Source: Corbicula japonica
Taxonomy: Eukaryota; Mollusca; Bivalvia; Venerida; Cyrenidae
Direction: 5' to 3'
DNA length: 64,000 nt
NCBI GenBank assembly: GCA_038501625.1
Contig: JAZAYU010000085.1
Location: 1,499,693-1,563,692 of the forward strand
Both the position numbers and the translations under genes were made by a program. Within the stretch, counting starts at the first letter, position 1. Every line of letters starts with the position of its first letter. A model generated the notes under the pieces. The model did no database searches, was not told the DNA's origin, and saw nothing but the letters and a program-made list of their open reading frames with translations. Of this stretch, positions 1 through 11,533 are shown piece by piece.

Positions 1-460
1 ATATTTGGTGTTGAGTATTGTGAAGAGACCCTTTACCAACATTATTTAAATGTTGGCCCTGGGGTCAATATTGGCCCCGCCCCGGGGGCCCTTAATATGT
101 AAAAAAGGCAATTTTTAAAAATCTTCTTACCTCAAACCTCAATGCCTTAAACTTAGATATTTGGTATGTAGCATTGTCTAGTAGATATAGTTTGTTCAAA
201 TTATGTCCCCTGGGCCAAAATTGGCCACGCCCCAGGGTTCTCTTAGTTTGCATTGATTTATATAGGAAAACATAAATAATCATTTTTCTCTGACACTAAT
301 GCGACTAGACCTTAGATATTTCGTGTTGAGTTTTGTAAAGAGACCCTTTACCAGCATTATTTAAATGTAGGCCCTGGAGTAAAGCTGAAAGTACTTTTGT
401 ACTCAGGTGAGTGATACAGGGCCATCATGGCCCTCTTGTTATACATTTGTCCCTTAATTT
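1..460. repeat. Diverged tandem repeat at the left edge
   Basis: Three diverged copies of a unit about 155 bp long start near 1, 155 and 313. Each opens with a version of 'tagatatttggtgttgag' and leads into a block of the 'ggccctgggg...ggccccgcccc' type. The third copy runs into different sequence after about 400. No coding signal is visible. It lies in the intron upstream of the first visible exon of the vezatin-like gene. Confidence 0.6.
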
Positions 461-522
461 TCCGATTTAAATTCACATCAAATGTTTCTTACAGGCCATG
501 ATTTCTTTTTTTTGTTTTGTAG

Positions 523-3500
523 AGTGAGGTTATTGTCTGAACAATTGTTAAAGGAAAACACTGACCAATCAAAAGTCTTGTTACAAAGTATCAATGAGCA
601 GTTGGAACCAATCAGAGCGGAGATTGAATCCTGCAAAGGATGCTGGGAGGAAAGCCTGAGCAGAATAGAACGGGCATCGGGGAAAGCTCGCCTAAGTATG
701 TGACTGCATTGTATTACAGGCTGTCAACCAATTCCTATATTCCTATATATCTCCTATATTTCGGATCAGAATCCTATATTCTGAAAAGCCTCCTATATTC
801 CTATATTTCTCCTATATTTTTATGTATATTCTTATATTTTTAGTATTTGTTTTTTGCCGATAAATGAAGAGAGTAAATATTGCTTTGATACTGCTTTTGC
901 TTTCTTCTTTTTTTCAAGAACAAAACTAAACTATTAAATTGGTGAAAACTTGGGGGATGGCATTTACCTAAGTTTAAATCTGATTCTCTAACAACTTTGT
1001 AGCAGGTTTCTTTGTATTAAGGCTTATCTAACAAAAACAAATTTTCACTTCTATGCAGAATTCTTGTTGCAGTTGCAACCAATTGCAAAAAATGTTAAAG
1101 ATCATAAAATTTTATTCACCAACTGCAAGGACTAGAGAGCTTATATTATGGTATGGTGTATGTGGTTGTCTAAAATGTGAAGATGGACCCTGGGAAAAAC
1201 ATGCTTGACTGTGAACAAGAATTCTTCAGCTGACTTTTGTGGTCAGTTTTCCAGTTTCAAATGAGTGTTATCAAACTCTGTTGGAAAGGAGTGTATGCAA
1301 AAGAAGCAAAAGAAGGTGTCTTTACAAAAACAATACAATTCAAAAGGCAGAGTCAAATAAAGGGAGGTAATAACAACAATATTGTTTAAAAATTTGCAAC
1401 AACTTTTTTTTCATTAAAATGAGATAACTTTAAAATGTTTTTATTAGCCTAGGATAATCTGCAAAATATTTGCATAGTTTCCTAAAATTATTGTGTTTTT
1501 TTATAGAACCACATACTAGAATGATAAAAGTTAAATTTATGTTAAACTTCAATGAGCTTTAAAGGTATACTCAACAAAAATAAAAACTATCCACTTTCCT
1601 ATTTTAAATTTTGTAAAATTTGAAAACGAAAACTCAAAATTCTATATGTGTACACATTTGCTTTTATGTTATCATTGCAAAGGGATGAAGTTTTTTTTAT
1701 AATCTGCAGCCACAACTTAGTTATCTTTCCCTTTGTTAAAATAAGGGTTTCGGTAAAATGTCAGTGATTGTTTAAAATATTCACATTTATTTGAATAATA
1801 TCACTTTCTTTACCTCTTGTGGAAAAATAAAATAACAAAATAGTCATCAATAACACAACTGGTCCTCGATTAACAACACTAGAAATTCCAACCATTTCCA
1901 ATTACCTCCCTTTAAATTGAATATGTAGTGTTTTGTAATCCATGGTTAATTATTATTCGATTGGCAGTTCCTCAGGTCTTGGTGTGGAAGTTTTTATTCA
2001 TGAACAATTTAACTTAAAAACAACTGAGATTAACTAACAAAACACCATTCAAAGCGTTCCCGATTAGATGAAACTATGTTAATGAGAATATAAGCATAAA
2101 AAGTGGATACTTTTTATTTTTGTTCAGTATATAATGTCCAACTAATCCCAAGAAGGCTTTGGTTTTTGAAAATTATTGCATTTGTATAGAAATTCAATGG
2201 CAGTTTGAATCAAAGTTCAGATATGGTTATAAATTGATATGTTTTTATCATTTCTCTTGAAAGTTGTAGCAATATTCTATGTATTAAGGTTAACAAACTT
2301 ATTGGACTGTAGTACTGTTCCATGCAGATTAAATAAATCAATGAAATCATGTTAAAAATCGTTTATTCCAGAACTTCTAGAGTAGTGAAGGGCATATAAT
2401 TTTGTATGAAATGTATTGCCTAGTATAATGCCTACAGGTTGTCAATAGAGTTTGTCCAAAGTAAGGCCTTTCGGTCACTTAAATTTTGACTGAACCCTTT
2501 TGGACATTGTATCCCAGATTTTTACACACAAAGCAATATGACTATGAGTGGATGGATCCATGCTGTGTACAGTACTATATATAATAGAAGACAAACTACA
2601 ACTGAAAAATCTGGCTTTGTTAATGCATTTTCTGCATTTCCTCCTTGGTTGAATCGCCATTCAGATGCTGGTGATGTGCTTGATATTGCTGATGTTAAAG
2701 TTAATGGTTTCATTCATTTTTACAGTGGACATTTTGGACATTGATAAATGTAGAAACAGTAAATGCACAGGAAAAATCATTTGTATAAGTGCAAGTAAAT
2801 AAAACTATTATCAGTTCCAAACTCCTATATCCCTAAAATCATCCAAAAACTCCTATATTTGTTGCAAAAATATTCCTATATTTTTCGTATATTTTGGAGA
2901 TGACCTGGTTGACAGCCTGGTATTATGTTAATGTTTTGTATTTCGAATTGCAGTGTGGGCTGTAATATGCAATTCCATTTCTGCCCATGAACAGGCCTAA
3001 TCTAACCGAGTGTGCAATATTTTCATATTTGTTGGGTTTGGTGGGTTATAAAGTTGCATTTTGATCTATTTCAACAAACTGTTATACAAGATTAAATAAA
3101 TGTTTCTTTATTTACATATGTTAAGAAAAGTTACAACAAGCTAGATCTAAAACGTCTTTAAAATTCTGTATACATCCAAACACAAAAACTAAGCAACACA
3201 AAACATCATTTTTTATGCCCACATGAGTGATATGATATTGACAACAATACTTGAATTTGAAAATATGCTTGAATATCTCTTTTACTTGCAGATTGGTTTG
3301 AAATATTTTTCAAAAGCTTCAGGAATATTATTCTAGCAAAAGTGTTTGATATACATGTATAATAATTCTATATTTTACTCCATATATACATCTTATATCA
3401 CATGGGCAACCAGTGCAGATCCAGATCAGCCAGCCCATCCATGCCATTAATCTTGATCTAGATTGTTCACATCTTGGACAGAGCTACTCTAATAAAGCAA

Positions 3501-6500
3501 ATAGTTTAGATCCTGATAAGACTGCATGGATGTGCCTATAGATCTGGACCTAAACTGTTCACCCACACAATAAAAGCTTTATTTATAAAGTTAAGGGTTA
3601 AACGTTATGTTTCTAGAAAATACTGATGATACAGAAAAAGATCGCTTTAAATCAGAGATACTTGTACCTGATGAAAGAACAGCCAAAGAAGTTGAAGACT
3701 ACATTATAGAAGATCAGGTACAGAATAAAAACATTTTACGTTTGTAGACAAATGAAAGCTGGGAGAAAAAATGAACATAGCCAATGATTAACTACTGTAA
3801 AACGCATTAATTTCGCAAGGTCAAAATTTCGCGATTTTCGTCAAAATCAGCAATTTTCTTTATTCGCGTATTTATGAATTCGCGACATCGTCAGACTCGA
3901 AAGCATAAAAGTATAGTTTATTACCGTGATCACGATTTCATCGTAAAACTCTTGCAAATGGTACAAATAAATACCATTGTCCTTCCTAAGATATAGAGCA
4001 ATTTATTATCTATAAACACAATATTGTTATGCAAGCTGCCTTTTGTTTAGGTGTGAAATATAACAATAAACACTGACAATAGCTATATTGATTCCTGTAT
4101 CAGAATAAATTACTCAAATTTAACATAGTTTAAGGAAATAATCGTTTATATTTTTGCCAATTTTATTTAAGTAATTATATCAAATAATTGAATGGTGACT
4201 AAAAAGGAATTGTGTGTGATGTTTGAAGTGATTAACATTTCTATTTTAAGTTGCGCCTATTCGGATACTTTTTATCGGATATATCAAAACTCATCATATA
4301 TTCGCGATATTTATGAATTCGCGAGGTAAGCGATTCGCGAATATTAGCGAAAATAAAACGAACGCGAATAAAACCAGTTTTACAGTAGCCTATGCAAATA
4401 AATTGATTAGGATGTGTTTGGTAAATTTTAAATGAATTTAAAATTGTATTTGTAATTTTCAAAAAAATGCAGCAGGGAGGTACTTGGACACAAAACAAAG
4501 TACAAATGTAGAACTACTTTCTAGACGTTGACAGAGATTAAAGCGAGTTAAGGAGCGACAACTCTGGTTAGAGATTGCGAGTAGCTACGAAAATGCGTGC
4601 CGTCATTCACTGTGTTGTCAATGTTGCTGTTCCAACAGCCTTTTGAAAAAGCCGTAATATCACGAATTCTTTTCAAAATTTCTGTACTAATGAGATTATT
4701 TATGAGTATATGTATAAGAATTGAATGGATATTAAATGTTTTTCATTTGGGTATGAATAAACAGTTGGATTCTTTAAAGTACGCGAGGCTTCACACACTT
4801 GAAACAAACCACCTATTTTCCATACCTAAATGAAAACTATCAAATATCAGTTCAGTCCTTAAGTGCGAACAATGTAGATCGAGATCATCCATGTTGTCTG
4901 ATATGGATCTACAGTGGTTGCTTCTTAGTTATAAATAACCTAATGAATCAAAATCAGTGCAGATCTTGATAGATCTATTTGCATACCATAATATTCATCT
5001 TCATATGTTTATGTCTTCCACCAAAAGGGAGGCATATAGAGTTGCACTTGTCCATCCCTCTGTCCGTACGTATGTCTCCCAAATCTTGTGGCATTAACTC
5101 CTCATTAACTATTGGGTGGATTTCTTTTAAACTTGCACAGATCATCAAGCAGGATGTGTAGATGATTCTAAAGAAAAGATTTTTACCAGTGTTATGGCCC
5201 TTTGTTACAAATGTTATTTTTGCAGTGGGGGCATCAGTGTCCTAGGACACATTCTAGTTTTGTTTTTCATGGACTTAAAATACGCAAAGGTTACCATGAA
5301 TTTTTAGCTCAAATATATCATCAACACATGATTTAATAATTCAAACACCTCTCTGCACATGACCTATATTACACGGGGGGAAAGATAACTGGAAAATTTG
5401 TGAAACAAATCCGGTAAACCAGAAACAAAATGTATTTCAGGTGTTCGAAGGCTACACAGATCCTAATGAAGTCCCATTTGAAGATGACTGGGAAATGCCT
5501 CTTACAAAGGAAGAGAAGGTTTATTGTTTCTTTCTATAACCCTGTATGAAATTGGTAAAATTTGTATTCAATCTAATGTGTTGCTACTCAGAAGTGTTCA
5601 GGTGGTTTCATTTTATGTATTTTTTTTTTATGCAGATCTATGAAATCTGTGAAATACATTTAAGTCATTTGAACCTCAGAGGTTCACCGTGAGCTGTTGT
5701 GATAAAGTTTTGTCTAGCGTCGTCTGTTGTCAACTTTTCTTTTTAGTAAGTAGGAGGCATATAGAGTTGCACTTCATCCATCAGTCCATCGGTATGTACG
5801 TCCGTCCATTCGTAAATCTTGTTGGATCAACCCCTCATTAACTATCTGGGGGATATCTTTCAAACTTGCACAGATGATCAGGCAGGATGTGTAGATGGTC
5901 GTAAAGAAAATATTTTTTCCTGTGACCATTTTACCAGAATAATGGCCCTTTGTTAATTTCAGCAACAAAAGTGTTTGGCATCAACAACCCACTAATTATC
6001 TAGCTGACTTTTTTTTCAAACTTGCACTGATAATCATGCAGAATGTTTAGATGGTCATAATGAAATTATTTATTCCTGTGACCATTTTTAACAGAATTAC
6101 GGTCCTTTTTAAAATTTCTGTTATAAAATTTTGTAGCTCATTTACAACTTGACAGGTTTCATTCAAAGTTACACAGATGATTAGTCATGATGTGTAGATG
6201 GCTGTAAACAAACATGTCCTGCAACCAAATATCACCAGAGTTATGGTCCCTTTTTAATTTAAGTAATTACATTTTGTGGCATTAAGTCATCATGATCAAA
6301 TGTTGTTAATACATTATACAAACTTCTTGTTACAAAGTTGCAGAAGTGTGCTGAGAACACATTCTAGTTTTACACATTTGAGGCCAGATTTTAACCTGAT
6401 TTTTTTTCTCAAACTTGCTATGAACGATTGTCTTAATGATATCCCAGGTAAGTTTGAAACTTGGATATCTGAGGTCAAAAACTAGGGCACTGTCAGATCA

Positions 6501-7805
6501 AAGAAATTTCTTGATAAATATAATTGTAGATACACTAGTGTAGATTCATTGTTAGCCAGGGTATCTGCGCAGCCTGTGCCCAAGGTTATAAAACATGAGC
6601 ATGGAAACCAGTCTCACATCTCAAGCATCTGATTGGCTGAAATGGCGACTGGTCGCCAATTCAGCCAATCAGATGCTTGAGATTTGAGACTGGTTTCTAA
6701 CCTCAGATTTATAACCTTCAGCGCTGAGCAGGATCTACACTGTTGGCTTCTTAAATTAATGAATGTATTAAAGCTTCTAGTGTGGATCCTAATCAGACTG
6801 TGCATAGATGTGCAAGCTGATCTGTATCTACACTGTTGCACATGGGATAGAAGACATAGCAATCGAGAAGAGGATAATTATATGGATATTGTTATTTTTA
6901 TTTAGGAGAAAAAGAGAAGAGAAAAAGAGGAAGCAATACGTCTGCTGTCAGAACTGAAATCCGTGATCTCTATCAGAGCAGTGGAGACAGAAAAGAGAGA
7001 GAATGCTGCCTTGCAGAAAAAACATTTGGGTCAAAATTACATTGACAATCTTACCCAACAGAATACCAAATTAAAAAGTATGGGTGAAGATATTACATGT
7101 GAATCAGATGAGGTCAAATACACTGAGCGAAAACCTTTTGAACTATTAAAAGGAGAACACATAAATCAAAGCAAGGATAGTTTGACGGAGGAAAATATTA
7201 AAAATGAAGGAATGTGTTTAGAAGACGAGATGAAATTATCGTCCATCGTTAAAGAGAGAGATGAAAGTTGTAAGGTTACTGTTGAAAACGAAAATAAAAT
7301 CTCATTTCCATGTGAGCAATTGGATGAAAATTTTACGGATGAAAAAGCCAAACAATCCGTATATACTAGTCAAGGCATAAGACGATTGAGAAAAAGCAAC
7401 ATGCTGGATCTCAGTGACAGTGATCTTGATGCCTACACGGAGGAGGAGGAGGAGCTAGAGCCGGATAACATGGAAGATAGTGAAATACAGACAACTGAAA
7501 AACTTGGTCTTCCGATGTTTAAAATACCTGAAAAGAAATGCTTGGATCGTGGATATGGTGAAACCAATCCTAAAGAAACAAATATTAATTTGCCTGTTTT
7601 AAGTCTTGGTGAAAGGTTAGAAAGATTTTCAAGGGCTAATTTGACCTTCACCTCTGACATTGCTGAAAAGGCTGTAGCTAGATCTAAACTGATGGGTGTC
7701 AAGAGAGAGGTGACCTTTGGTGGGGATGTCTATGGAGAATGTTCTGATGATGATGATGCTGATGCTGCTGCTGCTGCTGATAATGATGATGATGATAATG
7801 AATAA
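523..7805 (+). CDS. VEZT: Vezatin-like protein, last four exons (5' end outside window)
   Basis: Four exons splice in phase: 523-695, 3617-3717, 5441-5518 and 6906-7805, with AG acceptors and GT donors (gtatgt at 696, gtacag at 3718). Together they give 416 residues and a TAA stop. The first visible exon is a coiled coil beginning VRLLSEQLLKE. Exons two and three are acidic (EVEDYIIEDQ, then VFEGYTDPNEVPFEDDW). The last exon has a charged helix (KRREKEEAIRLLSELKSV), a low-complexity middle, and a conserved-looking end, SLGERLERFSRANLTFTSDI then AVARSK and EVTFGGD, before an Asp/Ala tail. From memory of the family, the ELKSV-type helix and a C-terminus with A-ARS and TFGD before an acidic tail are hallmarks of vezatin, an adherens-junction membrane protein linked to cadherin-catenin complexes. 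The membrane-spanning N-terminal part would lie left of the window. Coding status is very likely; the family name is moderately sure. It ends about 0.8 kb from the convergent gene A. Confidence 0.62.
717..2919. mobile_element. hAT-like non-autonomous element with 16-bp TIRs, in a vezatin-like intron
   Basis: The left end reads CAGGCTGTCAACCA and the right end TGGTTGACAGCCTG, which are exact inverted repeats. They are flanked on both sides by the direct repeat gtatta (711-716 and 2920-2925). Inside both ends are subterminal (C)CTATATT repeats at 735-840 and 2820-2895. No transposase is recognisable inside. The CAGG...CCTG ends with subterminal repeats fit hAT-type elements, but the target duplication seen is only 6 bp. 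It starts about 20 bases after a splice donor. Another MITE is nested in it. Confidence 0.6.
1566..2131. mobile_element. MITE with TATACT(C/G)AACAAAAA termini, nested in the hAT-like element
   Basis: The left end reads TATACTCAACAAAAATAAAA and the right end is its near inverse, TTTTATTTTTGTTCAGTATA. The subterminal ccacttt/aaaagtgg also match. The TA-rich ends suggest a Tc1/mariner-type MITE. A related, shorter copy lies at 46294-46717: the two share the internal segment 'aattacctcc', 'ttattcgat' and 'gtgtggaag' in the same order. Confidence 0.65.
3413..3575. repeat. Dispersed repeat of the 'gtgcagatccagatcag' type
   Basis: This segment carries alternating 'cagatccagatcag', 'gatcctgataagactgcat' and 'gatctggac' motifs. 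The same vocabulary recurs at about 4865-4980, 6725-6845 and 24720-24895. It looks like a short interspersed family with partial internal symmetry. No coding capacity is seen. Confidence 0.5.
3792..4388. mobile_element. MITE with CTACTGTAAAAC termini
   Basis: The left end CTACTGTAAAAC is the exact inverse of the right end GTTTTACAGTAG. Both ends are followed inward by sequence rich in 'tcgcga' and 'tatgaattcgcga' motifs. The element is 597 bp and lies in the intron between the second and third visible exons of the vezatin-like gene. No transposase is visible, so it is non-autonomous. Confidence 0.7.
4597..4850. repeat. Dispersed repeat shared with 43780-44100 (inverted)
   Basis: The stretch 'gctgttccaacagcctttt', 'aaaagccgtaatatcac' and 'gaggcttcacac' reappears in reverse orientation around 43800-44060. 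Both copies encode similar short spurious ORFs (MPSFTV...LLFQ.PFEKAVISRI), which shows the homology. It is an unclassified transposon-like repeat. Confidence 0.55.
5020..5255. repeat. Dispersed bivalve-type repeat
   Basis: It contains 'ggaggcatatagagttgcac', 'cattaactcctcattaacta', 'acttgcacagatcatcaag' and 'ttatggccctttgtt'. The same order recurs at 5745-6385 in several tandem versions and, inverted, at 22195-22475. It is intronic and has no ORF. Confidence 0.6.
5745..6385. repeat. Three successive diverged modules of the same dispersed repeat
   Basis: Three diverged modules follow one another. Each has a variant of 'caaacttgcacagatgatca', a 'gatgtgtagatgg' motif, and 'tatggtcc' or 'aatggcccttt'. 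They are degenerate relatives of 5020-5255. They fill the last intron of the vezatin-like gene. Confidence 0.55.
6581..6719. mobile_element. Palindromic MITE, copy 1
   Basis: This is a near-perfect hairpin. Its left arm reads 'caaggttataaaac', 'gagactggt' family sequence and 'caagcatctgattggctgaa', and the right arm is its inverse, with 'atggcgac...gtcgcc' at the centre. Related copies lie at 9113, 35344, 37801, 38524 (half), 42596, 59735 (half) and 60990. It lies just before the last exon of the vezatin-like gene. Confidence 0.8.
7741..7802 (+). repeat. Coding GAT/GCT trinucleotide repeat (Asp/Ala tail)
   Basis: The last 20 or so codons of the vezatin-like gene are nearly pure GAT and GCT triplets. 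They encode four Asp, a mixed Asp/Ala run with five Ala in a row, and a final Asp/Asn stretch. It is a coding microsatellite, so its length may vary between alleles. Confidence 0.8.
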
Positions 7806-7906
7806 AGTGATCATGTTTACATTGGAGTCATATTTAATATCATGCAGGGATAAAGGTGGGGTATTCTTGAAAACTCAAAAATTACCAATTAAAACCTTTA
7901 TAATTC

Positions 7907-7912
7907 AATAAA
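7907..7912 (+). terminator. Candidate polyadenylation signal (AATAAA) of the vezatin-like gene
   Basis: A canonical AATAAA lies about 100 bases after the TAA stop and is followed by T-rich sequence (aacaacaatttttcaac). Another AATAAA overlaps the stop itself at 7801-7806, but it would leave almost no 3' UTR. Confidence 0.5.
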
Positions 7913-8628
7913 CAACAATTTTTCAACTCGTTTTCATTTATTTGTTCTAAATAGTGTCTTTATAATTATGTAAACACCAATAAAGCTAAGTTAGTTGTCG
8001 TTTGGAAACAAATCAATTATGAATTCAGATAATTATCAGAGATACAAACACAAAATCGCCCCTCCAATTATCATTCAATATATGTCATTTCATATCATGT
8101 ATATTACTTTGCGGATACATAACTCTACAAGAAATTCAGATACAAAATACATGTACATACATGCAGACAAAGGTTAATATAGTCGGTTACAAATCAGCTG
8201 TGATAACTGTCAAATGATTAACTTGCAAAGTTACAAAGTTACACTCACTTTCAACAATGACTTTTTTATGCTAAAGATTGTCAGAATTTATAAAAAAAAT
8301 TCTTTTTCTCAGTTACTTGAATTACTAAATATCATGAATAGTTACAAGTTATTATGAAAATTTAGGCGGACCAGACGAAGTATTCGCGAGAATCAAAATG
8401 TGAATATTTCGCATTTTAATGTTTATTTTAGCGACGGCACGACCTCTAGTTTCTACCGGGCGCACTTGAAACCAATTTTAATTCTTGTTTTTAATAAATG
8501 AAGTCTAAGTTATGAAAGCATTTAGAGTATTTGATATTCTAGCTCCCCGATTTGATGAAAAAGTTTGATATACACCAATCATATTATCAGTCTTAATATA
8601 GCAAACAACACCAATCGGATTTTAGCCA
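7913..8628. other. Convergent intergenic region (3' flanks)
   Basis: About 700 AT-rich bases separate the 3' ends of the vezatin-like gene (+) and gene A (-). A TTTATT at 8422-8427 reads AATAAA on the - strand, about 200 bases after the gene A stop, and is a possible polyadenylation signal for gene A. Nothing else is recognised. Confidence 0.5.
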
Positions 8629-11501
8629 CTAATTAATATTAATTAAAGATATCTCATTAAGCGTGGTTATTGCCGGGAACTCCTCCGACAGACGTACAAT
8701 TTTAACCAAGTTACGATCTCGCATAAATATATGGAATCCTTTTTCAAACAGCTTTCTCAGGACTTTCAACTGATTGTTCGAAGTAACAAACTTTACCACG
8801 TGATTGAAATGTAACTCTATGCACAACTGTTTCACATGTTTTAAATCGCCGGATGAAAGCATTTGGGACAGAGCTTCCCATTCGCCGCCCTCTATATCTA
8901 TTTTCAGTATGTCGATCGATCTCTGAAATGAAAATAATATTGAATTGCTTATCATCCCAGCTACCATGAAGCGCAAATGGCAATACGACCGTTATCGAAA
9001 GATAAATACAAATTTTAAACTTTATTCTTGAATATATTTTTTAATTTAAAAATGCTTTGTATTTATCTGAAATAAATCATTTATACGAGAAATAATAACT
9101 TATCTAACCTGTGCCCAAGATCACAAAAATAAATCTGGAGATCAGTCTCAAATCTCAAGGATCTGATTGGCTGAAATGGCGACCAGTCGCCATTTCAGCC
9201 AATCAGATCCTTGAGATTTAAGACTGATCTCAAAATTTAGTTTTATGATCTTGGACACTGGTACTAAATACTATCAGGAGATAAAATTACTTATCCAGCA
9301 GAGTACAAATTACTATCTCGAGAAAAAAACAAACTTATCCAACCGGATGCTAATAGCTGCCTCGAAAAATAATTACTTATCTAACCGGTTGCTAATTATT
9401 GTCTCGAGAAATAATTATTATCCAACCGGGTACTAATTACTATCTCGAGAAATAATTACTTATCCAACCGGATGCTAATAGCTGCCTCGAAAAATAATTA
9501 CTGATGAATCTGGGTACCAAATACTGTCTCGAGAAATAGTAACTTATCCAACCGGGTACCAAATACTGTCTCGAGAAATGATTACTTATCCAACCGGGTA
9601 CTAATTACTATCTCGAGAAATAATTACTTATCTAACCGGTTGCTAATTACTGTCTCGAGAAATAATTACTTATCCAACCGGGTACTAATTACTATCTCGA
9701 GAAATAATTACTTATCCAACCGGCTACCAATTACTGTCTCCAGCATGTCCAGAAAAAATAACTTATCCAACCGGGTACCAATTACTGTCTAGAGAAATAA
9801 TTACTTATCCATCCGGGTACCAAATACACTCTCTAGAAATAATTACTTATCCAACCGGGTACCATATTCTGTCTCGAGAGTAATTACTTATCCAACCGGG
9901 TACTAATTACTGTCCTGAGAAATAATTACTGATGAATCTGGGTACCAAATACTGTCTCGAGAAATAGTAACTTATCCAACCGGGTACCAAATACTGTCTC
10001 GAGAAATGATTACTTATCCAATCGGGTGCCAATTACTGTCACGAGTAAAAACAGCTTGAAATAAATACTTACTGTAGTGTGATTTAAGGATTTTTTGATA
10101 TTTGTGAACGAGTCCATTTTCCACCGAAGATTATTAGACTTTGGGTTACCAAGTCCAGTGAGGTGAAAGGAAATGCCTTGTGGAACTTGTCCCTCTTTCG
10201 GCTTTTTGCTGAAATACATGTTGATTGATAGTTGATTAATGTCATACGATGTGGACATCGAGTATCAAAGTTGTCTTTGTTTTTGCAAATGTTATATTTT
10301 TCGCAATATCCCATTCAAATTTAAAATAAACTAGGTGTTCATATTACAATTGTTAAAACACTTTTCTATTGTATTATCGGTCATAGTGAGGTGAATAAAA
10401 ACAAGTAAAACACATAAAACTAATAACTGGCATACACAAAAAGATGTGTACAAAAATATTCTTGGTGCTTACTAAATAGCATCTTTGAGTAGTGTATGTT
10501 CGTCCCTACATTATTATATCTACAACAAACAAAATCGCAAGTTCCCATGTTCATTCATACTACAAATTTCGATTCAGTTAGATTTTGGCTTGCAACCAAA
10601 ACATCAAACATAATGCGCGGCGACTGACATTTTCGTTCAGAAGTAGCGCGGGAAGTGTAATTGACAGATTGTTGTTAATCATGCCTTCGGGGTCCTTACT
10701 TAAAGCCACACCTTTTGTTATTGTTTCAACATCCGCAAGGGGAATGAACCCACTGCGTCAAAAATTTGATAAACAGCAAAATCAATTGGCAAGTAAAATA
10801 CAACGTCTTTTGATTAGAGCGGAAATTATAACAGTCTTCGCCTGACAAAATCGTGGTCGGCGTCTCGTGAAGTGCTGCAGTGCAACAGGTGTTTACGAAG
10901 GTTGGGTCAATTTCCAATTGAAATCGAAGTTTGCAGTATCAGTCACTTTGTCAAAAAATTTCCATTGAAATATAAGGATGCTTTTTGTTTGTTTTGTTAA
11001 GTCAAATATACAAACCCATATTATGTAATAAGCACATAATATGTGTACTGGGCATTAGTGGCAGTGTAATTCACAAATATCTACACTTTACCTTGGATCG
11101 AAAGTATGAATTTCGCATTGAAAGTTTCTTATCACTGCAAGTTCAAAATCAAATTGAAAGTTTGACCTGAAACGATAAAAAAGCATGTTGAGATAACATC
11201 AACAAAAATTGTGATTAAATATAACTGTTTAAAGACATTCAAGATTTGTGTAAAAGGAAGAGTATCATGTCCACAATAACCCTCAAATTTATAAAAGATA
11301 AGATAAAACGTTACTCGTTATAAGGAGAAGCAGAAACTCTTCTTTGGGACTGGACCAATGTGCATCTTAAGGTTAGGTTGTAGTTTTTGCGCGGGTACAA
11401 ATTCACTCAGTTGTAATATCGTAAAATTGATTTTTTGAAGGTTTGATTTCGCGCACTTTCACTAGCACAAATTCGCGAAAATATACCCCTTCCCCCCTCC
11501 C

Positions 11502-11533
<32 letters not shown>

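Noticed and set aside
7433..7814. - strand ORFs rich in Ser/Ile
   Set aside because: They are shadows of the vezatin-like coding exon and its GAT/GCT tail.
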